Origin: Panicum virgatum
Lineage: Eukaryota; Streptophyta; Magnoliopsida; Poales; Poaceae
Reading direction: 5' to 3'
Length of the DNA stretch: 64,000 nt
Assembly: GCF_016808335.1 (NCBI RefSeq)
Contig: NC_053137.1
Span: 47,669,781 to 47,733,780, forward strand
Below the pieces are notes generated by a model. That model worked only from the letters and a program-made list of their open reading frames with translations, was not told where the DNA came from and did not search any database. The position numbers and the translations under genes are program-made. Shown one piece after another: positions 56,043-64,000 of the stretch. Each line of letters starts with the position of its first letter. Within the stretch, counting starts at the first letter, position 1.

Positions 56043-57525
56043 TGTTTCAATATAATTATTTTGGCAATTGATGACACACACAACACTTGGACTAATATGA
56101 TTGTTAAGATGAACATTTTCAGGCTTTTAGGTTCAAGTGATGACAAAGAGAAGACAGGCATAGCTAGGCCCGAAGGGCCGCCCCTACGAGGGTTCCGCCC
56201 CCGGTTAGCGGACGGGGGTCGAGGGGGAGCCGCCCCTCGCGGGTCTCAGGGCAGCGCCCTGAAAGCTCTTCGGTCCAAGGGACAAGGATTGAGGCATTTT
56301 GCTATCATCGGTTAAACCGACGTAGGGCAAAATGAACTCACTGGTGCAATCACAGAGAAGGTCTGCGGGCTAGGGTTTTACACCGGATAAACCGACGCTA
56401 AAGAAATTGCATACGTCGGTGCATTGACAGATGAAGACCGAGGAAAATACATACACCGGTTGAACCGATGATGCACCGGTCAATCTCATCGGTTCAGTTG
56501 TCCAGAGAGGTGATTTTTCATGGAATGTTAAGAAGTTACACTCACCGGTTAAACCGACGATACATCGGTTAAACCGACGATACACCGGTTGATTGCAAAC
56601 GGCTAGTTTTCAAGTGGGCAGTTTACATACACCGGTTGAACCGGTGATGTCTTTGGAGGTACGTCGGATTAACCGGCGTTAAGTGTTTTTCTGGCAGCTT
56701 TTCTCCAACGGCTATGTTTGCTTGGGCTGCCTATATATACCCCCAAGGCCGGGTCAATTGAGGTTGCTGGAGACCATACAAGCATACAAGAGTAAAAGAT
56801 CTTCTCCAACCATTCTAGAGCTTCATTATACATCATATAGGCTTAAGCACACTTGTGAGAGTGCTTAGTGCTTGTAATAGGGATTAGTTCTTGCGAGAGC
56901 TCCCTTGAGAGAAGCCTTGCTGCGGCAAGCAACTTGTGATCCGTCGTGTGACCCTCCGTCTTGGTGTGGAGTGGCAACGACACTTTGTGCGGGGGAAGAG
57001 GAGGCCCCCTCCTTGGTGGAGAAGCTCCGTAGTGGATTTCGGCCGGGTGACCGAGAGAGACGGTGGCGGTGCACGAGACTTAGTGTCTTGTGGGCACTTG
57101 CCTTTGCTTGCCGGCATCGCCTTTGCTTGCCGGCATCGCCTTGGTGACGTAGTGCAAGACGTGATCGGAAGAGCCTCGGTGTCCCGTGGACGTAGGCGTT
57201 TGTGCCGAACCACGTTACATGACCGTGTCTACTCGAGAGTTTGCATCCCTCTTGCACTTACCTCTTTACTTACCGTATTACGTTTCCACATTTACTCTAT
57301 CTTGCGTACATTTACTTTCCTAGTTGGTTTGATTAGGATTGGCTAGGTTGCAAGTCTTTTAGGGGTAAGTAGAGAGTAGCATAGATAAACCTTAGTCATA
57401 ACTAGCATGTATAGGACGTGTTAGGTTTATCTTATGCAAGTATTTTGAGCCCTAGGTTAAAAAGAGATTAGCGACCCTATTCACCCCCTCCCCCTCTAGG
57501 GTCGGACACCCCGGTGATCCTTACA
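56043..57525 (+). repeat. 5' LTR of copia element C, with CCGGTTAAACCGAC-type repeats
   Basis: The first half contains about ten variants of ACCGGTTRAACCGAYG between 56380 and 56680. A TATA-like TATATATACCC lies near 56730. The LTR ends CCTTACA next to the PBS. In the second half, TTGCCTTTGCTTGCCGGCATCGCC-type sequence is locally duplicated near 57100-57140. Confidence 0.85.
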
Positions 57526-57627
57526 ATTGGTATCAGAGCTTGGTCTCACACCTCTTACGAGGACTAGCCAATTCTATTGGTAAATTTGTGAGAAAGCTCG
57601 TAAGAGACCCGTCGACTTCACCGCCGA

Positions 57628-58404
57628 GTGAGTATAATGTCCGGAGAAGGAATGAATACCGATAGGGCTCCGTTTTTCGATGGCACGGGTTTTCCACGTT
57701 GGAAAGTGCTTATGCAAGCACATCTCCAAGCCCGTGGGCTTGATGTTTGGCGTGTCACCGAAGTAGGTATGAAAAATGAGAATAAGGCCGAGAGACAATA
57801 TGATGCCATTGCAAAATCAATTCTATTATCTTCTCTATGTGATAGTGTGTTTAATCGTGTTTTTGCTAATGAAAATGCTCATAAGCTATGGAAGCAAATT
57901 GTCGAGAATCATGAGGGCACAAAGGATGTTGCAAATCAAAAATATCATATTCTCGGCGATGAGCTTAGTAGCTTTAAGCTACTTCTAAATAAAAATACTC
58001 ATGACATGTACTCACAATTAAATACTCTTGTCAATGAAATCAATGTCTTAGGTCTCAATCAAGTGAAAGATGAGGAAATTAACCGCAAGATTCTCCGAAG
58101 CCTTCGCAAGCCCGATTATGACATCATCAACACACTCTTGCAAAAGGAAGACTTGGTCAAGCTTACACCCAACCAAGTCATCAATCAAATCATTGCCCAT
58201 GAATATAGTATAGGGATGACAAAGAAGAAAGAGCAAGAGTCCACCTCTTCTTCAAGCAAAAAGAGTCTCGCCGCCAAGCACTTATGCAAACATCAACCAA
58301 GGCGACAAGACTCATCAAGCTCAAGTGAAGAAGAAGAAGAAGAAGAAAAGGATGAGGAAGATAGTGATGATGAATCAAGCTCGAGCGATGAAGAATATCC
58401 AAGG
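57628..58404 (+). pseudogene. Copia C gag, truncated
   Basis: A gag of the DUF4219/UBN2 type: APFFDGTGFPRWKVLMQAHL near the start, AERQYDAIAKSILLSSL, then KLWKQIVENHEGT, VKDEEINRKILRSLRKPDYD and VINQIIAHEYS. It ends in a Ser/Glu-rich acidic stretch (EEEEEEEKDEEDSDDESSS). After about residue 259 the frame runs into unrelated sequence of the host LTR (VLYCRLRSLRGG). The zinc knuckle and everything after are missing. The visible start is an ATG near 57637 or further upstream. Confidence 0.88.
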
Positions 58405-60302
58405 GCCGTGCTATACTGCCGTCTTCGAAGCCTTCGGGGAGGTCCTGGTCGAAGCACTGTCCTTCGGGCTCGGGGTCGCGGAACTGGTCCTCGTTCACGG
58501 GCTCGCAGTATTGCTCGTCAACGGGCTCTCCTTCGTTCACACCGTGGTCTACGACACGTACAAACAAACACACAATCAAGAAAAAGAAATAAAAGTTTTA
58601 TCGTTGAGCTTGAATCGGAAATAATTAAGATAGGGAGCTCGGAGTAATATTTTCGGGCGGTTTCATAATGGCATGGCCAAAACTTTATTAGAAATGGCGT
58701 GGTCGGATTTGGAGGCACTCGGAAGATTTTTGATGCATGAAATGATAGGTTAAGGAGGCGTTTAAGGGCTGAACCGTGGTTAGGGAGAGTCTAAAATAGG
58801 ATGAGCGGGTAGTATATGATTTTATAGGAATTTAGGGGAAAGAATCAATGGAATCGGAGTTTATATGTGTGAGATATGGCTGTATAGTGTGTAGCTATTA
58901 TTTAATTCCGAAAATGATTTGGAGCCTAGCTTCCACGGGATTGGCCGGGGTGGGTTTTGGTTTTGCTTGTGCCTCTCGAACTGGCGCATGGGCTGCTGGT
59001 TTGGGCTTCGTGTTTAGTGGGCTGGTACCTAATTTATTTAATAGGCTTGCTAGTCTAAACAAAACAGGGTGGGAGAGAGGGTCACGGGAACGAACAGGGA
59101 CTTCGTCCCCGTTTTCCCAGTGCCGCCATGGCAGCATGCCCGAGCTCTCTGAGCTCCACGGGAACGGCGCTACCGGCCTCCATTCTCGAAGCCAAGGGTA
59201 TGGTGAGAGAGAGGAGGGCAAGGGGGTTCAATCTTGGGGCTTCCCGATGGGGGTTGCTGCTGAAGAAGGAGGGTGCCACGGGCAGCCATGGATGGCGGCC
59301 TGCGAGCTCGTGGAGAGCTCTGCTCGGGCAACGAGAGGGTTAGGCGCGGATAGGGTGAGGCAGAGGAGGGTATGGGGGTGCTCACCGTCGAAGCAATCGA
59401 GCTGCGATGGCCTCGCGGAGGAGATCGACGAGAGTGGTCTGCTTTTGGGGAAAAACAGAGGAGACGGAATTAGAGCGAGGAGGAAGACGAGCGGCGTGGT
59501 TAGGTGGTTCGGCGAGCTTGGGATGGTGGCGGAGAGCAGCCTGAGGTGCCTTTTAGGCGCGGCGAGGCGGTGAGGCGGTGCGGGGTTGGTGGAACGCGGC
59601 GGTGGCGGCCGGCGAGCAGTGCGGGGTGGCTTAATGGCGCTCCGGCTGCTCGCCCGTGTCGTGACGTGGCGGCGCGGGTGGCGAGGTGGGATGGGACGCG
59701 TCGGCCAGCGTCACTGTGGTTGACGGCGCGTGCGGCGAGGGCGGGGCACGGCGAGCGGCGCGGGTACGGCTCGGCGGACGGCGCGGGCACGCGGAGGCGG
59801 GGCGTGGCAGCACTGTGTCCGTGCGCAGCGACGGCCAACGCGGCACGCGTGCACGCGGGGCCTGTCGCGGCGCGGCTCGACGCGGGGTGAGTTCGCAGTG
59901 CAGCGGCTCGGCGGCGGCCCCGCGCGTGGCGCGGACAGGAGCACGCGCGTGGGCAGGCCGGCGGCGAGCGGCGCGGACGCGTGCGCGTGGGCGGCGCCGA
60001 GCGGAACGACGCGTTCGCGTGCGCGGCAGCGGCTTGTGCGGCGTGAGCGAAGGGGACAGCGGCGGTGCAAGCGTTCGTGCACGTGGGCACGTGGGTGTGA
60101 GTGTGCACGTGTCTGTGCGAGGGGCGGGGCCGGCGTGGCGCGCACGGCTTGGCGTGAGCGCGGGCGCGCGCAGCGGCTCGAGCAGAGGGGGTAGCGGCGA
60201 GCGGCGCGGCGGTGCACGTGGGGCGAGCGGGACTGGGCGGCGCGGCTTGAGCGCGAGCAGAGGGAGGCCGTGACGTCGCGGCGTGTGTGTGCGCGCGAGT
60301 GG

Positions 60303-60560
60303 GAGCGGGGCAGGCGAGCAGGGGGTGCGCGCGAGCGGTGCAGCGTGCGGCTTGCTCGCGGGAGGCGAAGGGGAGTTGGGCCGGGCCGGTCGTGCGGAGC
60401 AGGGGAGGTGGGCACGCGGGAGCGGGGCAGGCGAGCAGGGGGTGTGCGCGAGCGGTGCAGCGTGCGGCTTGCTCGCGGGAATCGAAGGGGAGTTGGGCCG
60501 GGCCGGGCCGGTCGTGCGGAGCAAGGGAGGTGGGCACGCGGGAGCGGGGCAGACCGGGCT
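60303..60560. repeat. GC-rich direct repeats, period about 117-122 bp
   Basis: The landmark GAGCGGGGCAGGCGAGCAGG starts at about 60303 and again at about 60420, and in shortened form at about 60542. GGGAGTTGGGCCGGGCCGG lies between copies. Roughly two full units and a partial third. Confidence 0.8.
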
Positions 60561-60777
60561 GAGCGTCGCGCTCGGGGGAGGAGAGCGGGAGGGAAGGAAG
60601 GAGAGGGAAAGAAAAGAGGGAAAAGAGAAAAAGGAAAAAAGGAGAAAAGAAAAGGAAAAAGGGAAAAATGAATGGAGAAAAGAGAAGAAAATAGGAAAAA
60701 GGGGAAAAAGGGGAATAAAATGGGGGAAAAAAGAAGGGGGAGAGGGGAGTGAGTGCGCGCCGGCGGCGATCGCGGGG

Positions 60778-60873
60778 TGCGCGGGCCAGGGGAGGCGTGC
60801 GCGGCCGGGTGCGCGGGCCAGGGGAGGCGTGCGCGGCCGGGTGCGCGGGCCAGGGGAGGTATGCGCGTGCGGC
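60778..60873. repeat. Tandem repeat, three units of 32 bp
   Basis: TGCGCGGGCCAGGGGAGG followed by CGTGCGCGGCCGGG occurs three times in a row (60778, 60810, 60842), the last copy diverging at its end. Confidence 0.88.
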
Positions 60874-61133
60874 CGACGCTAATCGCGGCCGGCGGTCGCG
60901 CGATGAGACGGTGGCGAGGAAAAAGAGGGAGAGAGCGAGGTATGGTCGGCGAAAAAGAAAATGTGGCATCGACGAATAGAATCGGGAGTTGGGAATCGGG
61001 TATTCGGGACAGAGAAAATATTTTCGGGAGTTAGAGTCAAGGTTCAGGTTTTTGAGCTCAACGACGAAAAAGAGTTTTGAAAAAAAATTAGCGTGTGATT
61101 TATTTGGTGAATTTTTTGGGTCGTTACACCTGG

Positions 61134-63229
61134 CCTGCGGCCTGCCCTCCAGGCCATGGACGACGACAAGGGCCACTCTGTCAGCCACGCCGGCGAGAAG
61201 CGTTCCCCCTGCACCTCCAAGGTGTGGGACGAGTACGACAAGCTCTTCAAGCAGATCAATGGTAAGACCGTCATGTATGGAGCCAAGTGCCTTCACTGCA
61301 AATCCGTCCTTTCTGGCTTTTTCAGTAGCGGCACTGGCCATCTTAGTCGGCATCTTCTAACTTGCCGTAGTAAGAAAAAAAAGTCTGGTGCTCAGTCAAT
61401 TCTTAGTTTTGATGCTGACGGTAGTGTGGTTTCCTGGGAGTACAGTCCTGATGTGGCTCGTACTCAATTGTGTCGTTTGATTGCAAAGCTTGATCTGCCT
61501 CTAGGGTTTGGTGAAACAAATGATTTTAAAGAGTACATTCAGATTGCTCATAACCCTATATTTACTCCTGTTAGTAGGCAGACCACTACTAGAGATATTG
61601 CCAAGTACTTTAGTGAACGCCGTGATGATCTTGTGAAGTACTTAAGCTCTAATTATGTTAGCTCTGTTGGTCTTACCTCTGATATATGGTTTGGTAATGC
61701 TAAGGAAGATTACCTTAATGTGGTTTGTCATTATGTTAATTCTGATTGGCAACTAGAAAAGAGAGTGTTGGGTCTCAGCCTTATTGATGTCAGTCACAGT
61801 GGTGACAACATTGCTGAGCGTGTGCACACTGTGATCTCAGACTTTGGCTTGACTAATAAGGTGTTCTCTATCACTCTAGATAATGCTTCTACTAATGCCT
61901 CTGCTATGGAAGCACTGACACCTTTAATTAGATGTTATATTAGTGATGAATACTTGCATCAGAGATGTGCATGCCATATAATTAATTTGATTGTTAAGTC
62001 TGGCTTGAAAAGGCTTAAACCTTACTTGGAAGCATTTAGGACTGCTATTTCATTTGTGAACTCTTCTAACCAGCGCATTGCTGCTTATAAGTCCTACTGT
62101 ATTGCTGTGGGTGTGAGACCTAGGAAATTTCAATTAGACATGGATGTGAGGTGGAACTCCACCTATCTCATGCTTAAGCATCTTGTTCCTCACAAGCAAA
62201 CATTTGGTGTGTTCATCCAAACCCAGTACCCCAGAGCAGAAGGTACTCCTTATCTCTTAACTGATGGACATTGGTATGTTGCTGAAAAAATTCTAGAGTT
62301 CCTTGAACTATTTTATGATTCTACTGTTGTCTTATCTGGTGTTTACTATCCCACTGCTCCACTTATATTGCATAATCTCATTGAAATTGCTGGACAACTT
62401 AAAATTTATGAAAATGACAGAATGCTTAGAGAGGTAGTAATTCCTATGAAATCTAAATACCTTAAGTACTGAAATGACATACCTCTGCTTTATTCCATTG
62501 CATTCATCATGGATCCTAGAGCTAAAATAAAAGGTTTTAGCAATGCTCTCAGGCTGCTCTCTAGTTTAACTGGTACTGACTATTCTGCTTATTTTTACCT
62601 CTGTGAGAGCTGCTCTGTATGACATGTTTGACAAGTATGAAAGCAAGTTTGGTTCAATTAGATTGGCAAGGCCTACACATAAACCTTCTACTGGTAAGAA
62701 AAAAGCTCAATGGGGTAAGATCTTTGGTGATGGTTCTACTTCTACTACTTCTCCTGGGTCTGGTCTTGGCAGTGTTGGTACTGGTGGCTCTTTTACTGTT
62801 CCTCTTGGTAGAAGAACATCTGCAAGTGCTTTGCTGCAAGCAGCAAGCACTGGTGGTACATATGGTATTTCTTCTGAACTTACTGCGTACCTAGATAGTG
62901 ACACTGTCAACCAGTTTGATGATGATTTCAACATCTTGACCTGGTGGCATGAGCACAAACAGTCTTATCCAGTACTTTCTATCTTAGCTAAGGATGTTTT
63001 AACTGTGTCTGTTTCTACCATCTCTTCAGAATCTACCTTTAGTCTAACTGGCAGGATCATAGAGGAGAGGAGGCGTCAGTTGAAGCCAGAGATGGTAGAA
63101 ATGCTCACATGCATCAAAGACTGGGAGGCTGCAGATGAAAGAGCTCAGCACATGGTGGAGGATGGAGACCTGGAGGCAGCTTATGAAGATCAGTACCTTG
63201 ATGAAACTCCAGCACAAGCTGCTGTGTAA
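61134..63229 (+). pseudogene. hAT transposase with BED zinc finger (RICESLEEPER-like), disrupted
   Basis: The main part of the transposase gene. After an in-frame run from the TSD, ATG 61156 precedes the BED finger (SKVWDEYDKLFKQINGKT, then KCLHCKSVLSG and a His pair in GTGHLSRHLLTC). The RNase H-like catalytic domain follows (GLTSDIWFGNAKEDYLNVVC, FSITLDNASTNASAM, RCACHIINLIVKSGL, MDVRWNSTYLML). There is a TGA in frame at 62470-62472 after KSKYLKY, and a one-base gain in a T run near 62593. From 62603 the frame resumes to the hAT dimerisation domain (FDILTWW-like FNILTWWHEHKQSYPVLSILA, STISSESTFSLTGRI, ERRRQLKPEMVEML) and a TAA/TAG region at 63230. About 690 aa across both parts, the usual size. 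The split by the solo LTR, the nonsense codon and the frameshift make it non-functional as it stands. Confidence 0.93.
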
Positions 63230-63706
63230 TAGGATAGTTTATTTGCACTGTATGACTATGAGGTTAACTTAACACTGGAACTTGAACTTAATGAGCTGGG
63301 CTGTACTCTTTTTTCCTATCTAGGGTTTTCTCACGAGGTGTGAGTTTTTACCTAGATAGGTTTTTAATGATGCCGCCATTGCACAAAACAGCTCATCCTT
63401 GATATTTTGTTGATTTCTGTCATTTTTTGTTACTCAAGATGAATCGATCTGTTGAATGAGCCATGTTGCGATTTTAGTGCCTAGCCTCGTGCCTGGGCAC
63501 TTGGGCGGCACGAGCCCGGCGGGCGGCACGGCCCGGCCCGAAAGTGTTTAGTGTCGTGCCTGGGCCTCAAGTCTGGCACGCTGGGCGGCACGGCACGGCA
63601 CGAAAGTCTTTTCGTGCCCAGGCGTGCCGTGCCTAGTCGTGCCGTGCCTAGGCATGCCTGGGCCGGGTTGTGCCGTGCCGCCCATTTGGCCATCTATAGG
63701 CGGAGC

Positions 63707-63838
63707 CTTCCTTTCGTCCCAACCATTCGGACCAACCACCAAGGGAAATCCCACCACTCCGTGCCAGCCCGCCGCGCATGTGAGGACATGTGGCCTGCGA
63801 GGGCGCCTGCCAATTTCATTTTGTTTGTCATTTCGATA
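63707..63838. other. Short unique stretch right of the hAT element
   Basis: The former neighbour of 54538 before the transposon inserted. No coding evidence. Confidence 0.4.
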
Positions 63839-64000
63839 CGGCGCGTTTAGTTCCCAAAAATTTTCACCTCGAAATTTGTGACTTTCTCTTTGGACATATA
63901 TATATGGAGCACTAAATGTAATTAAATAACAAAACTAATTATACAGTTTGGATGTACACGACGAGATGAATCTTTTAAGCCTAACTAGTGCATGATTAGC
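63839..64000. repeat. MITE, cut by the window end
   Basis: Begins GGCGCGTTTAGTTCCCAAAA at about 63839 and continues with TTTGGACATATATATATGGA, GCACTAAATGTAATTAAATAA and the family core (CGACGAGATGAATCTTTTAAG, TAGTGCATGATTAGC). It resembles the element at 15637. The right half lies beyond the window. Confidence 0.75.

Larger units (their letters stand above)
56043..58404 (+). mobile_element. Truncated Ty1-copia element C (5' LTR, PBS, gag)
   Basis: Starts with a 1.48-kb LTR (56043-57525, TGTTTCAATATAATTATTTT to CCTTACA), followed one to two bases later by the PBS TGGTATCAGAGC (57528-57539, initiator tRNA-Met), then gag. Sequence belonging to the surrounding solo LTR resumes at about 58405, so the rest of gag, all of pol and the 3' LTR are missing. 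Because the right end is lost, no TSD can be shown. Confidence 0.85.
55229..61128 (-). mobile_element. Very long solo LTR, probably gypsy-type, TSD CCTGG, carrying a nested copia fragment
   Basis: 5900-bp insertion with TSD CCTGG at 55224-55228 and 61129-61133. On the minus strand it begins TGTAACGACCCAAAA and ends GGGGACGCTTCA. Each terminus occurs once, and no PBS, polypurine tract or pol domain belonging to it is seen, so it reads as a single LTR of about 3.54 kb once the nested 2.36-kb copia fragment (56043-58404) is removed. The TGTAACGACCC start recalls grass gypsy elements, but the superfamily is inference. GC-rich tandem repeats and a purine-rich block lie at 60300-60870. Confidence 0.82.
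58405..61128 (-). other. GC-rich main part of the solo LTR
   Basis: Long open frames on both strands (up to 617 codons) are products of high GC content and repeats. No protein domain is seen. It includes a plus-strand AT-rich zone (58600-58900), the GC-rich zone 59100-60590, a purine-only-like tract (about 60583-60755) and tandem repeats. Confidence 0.6.
54547..63698 (+). mobile_element. Large hAT transposon with BED-type transposase and nested insertions, TSD GGCGGAGC
   Basis: 9152-bp element with exact 8-bp TSD GGCGGAGC (54539-54546 and 63699-63706). It has 10-bp perfect terminal inverted repeats TATAGATGGC, and subterminal zones rich in GGCACGG/CCGTGCC and GGCCCG motifs. Inside are a TATA box, a small intron, an interrupted transposase and, between the two transposase parts, a 5.9-kb solo LTR with its own nested copia fragment. 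Without that insertion the element would be about 3.25 kb, a usual size for an autonomous hAT. Confidence 0.95.

Noticed and set aside
56380..56680. Short regularly spaced repeats resembling a CRISPR array
   Set aside because: The motif is imperfect, spacing is irregular, and it lies within a plant LTR; CRISPR arrays do not occur in plant nuclear DNA.
59500..61353. 617-codon minus-strand open frame
   Set aside because: It crosses the boundary between the solo LTR and the hAT transposase on the opposite strand, is low complexity and shows no domain.

Overview
This window is nuclear DNA of a grass. It has split genes with GT/AG introns, GC-rich first exons, LTR retrotransposons primed by initiator tRNA-Met, hAT elements, and at least six copies of a short AT-rich inverted-repeat element with the core GCGAGACRAATCTAATGA typical of grass genomes. 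I read it as a panicoid-type grass, but the species cannot be fixed from the sequence alone. There are no bacterial features (operons, CRISPR, Shine-Dalgarno sites).

Five host genes are supported by complete or nearly complete exon chains. (1) 2319-13116, minus: a ten-exon S9A prolyl-oligopeptidase/oligopeptidase-B-like protein of 785 aa. It keeps the nucleophile Ser but seems to lack the usual Asp and His. (2) 17271-20981, plus: a two-exon PLP aminotransferase of the kynurenine/methionine (DapC-like) type with a plastid-like leader. (3) 27270-28727, minus: a three-exon membrane-anchored MORN-repeat protein. (4) 42772-44983, plus: a nine-exon plastid rhomboid protease, RBL11 type. (5) 47256-54089, minus: a DUF7036-type membrane protein with a 5.5-kb first intron and a possible homopolymer frameshift near its C-terminus.

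The rest is mostly mobile DNA, and many elements can be closed to the base by target-site duplications (TSDs). Copia element A (3018-7776, TSD ACATC) and a tRNA-derived SINE (8025-8193, 11-bp TSD) sit in intron 8 of gene 1. A hAT element (16197-17230, TSD AATCTGGC) ends 40 bp before the start codon of gene 2. A solo LTR (19038-19223, TSD ATCCA) lies in the intron of gene 2. Further hAT-like elements are at 23238-24223 (TSD GTCCTGAA), 31147-31307 and 51668-52623. A young 7.1-kb copia element B (33100-40212, TSD GTTGG) has LTRs that read as identical but broken coding frames.

The right end of the window is a three-level nest. A 9.15-kb hAT element (54547-63698, TSD GGCGGAGC) encodes a BED-type transposase. 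That gene was split by a long solo LTR (55229-61128, TSD CCTGG), which itself carries a truncated copia element (5' LTR 56043-57525, gag 57628-58404). Removing the solo LTR and one TSD copy leaves about 3.25 kb, a normal autonomous hAT size, and rejoins the transposase frame. No previously unknown multi-gene system was found. The most informative material is the nested insertion history, the likely catalytically altered S9A protein, and the apparent spliced start of gag in the young copia element.
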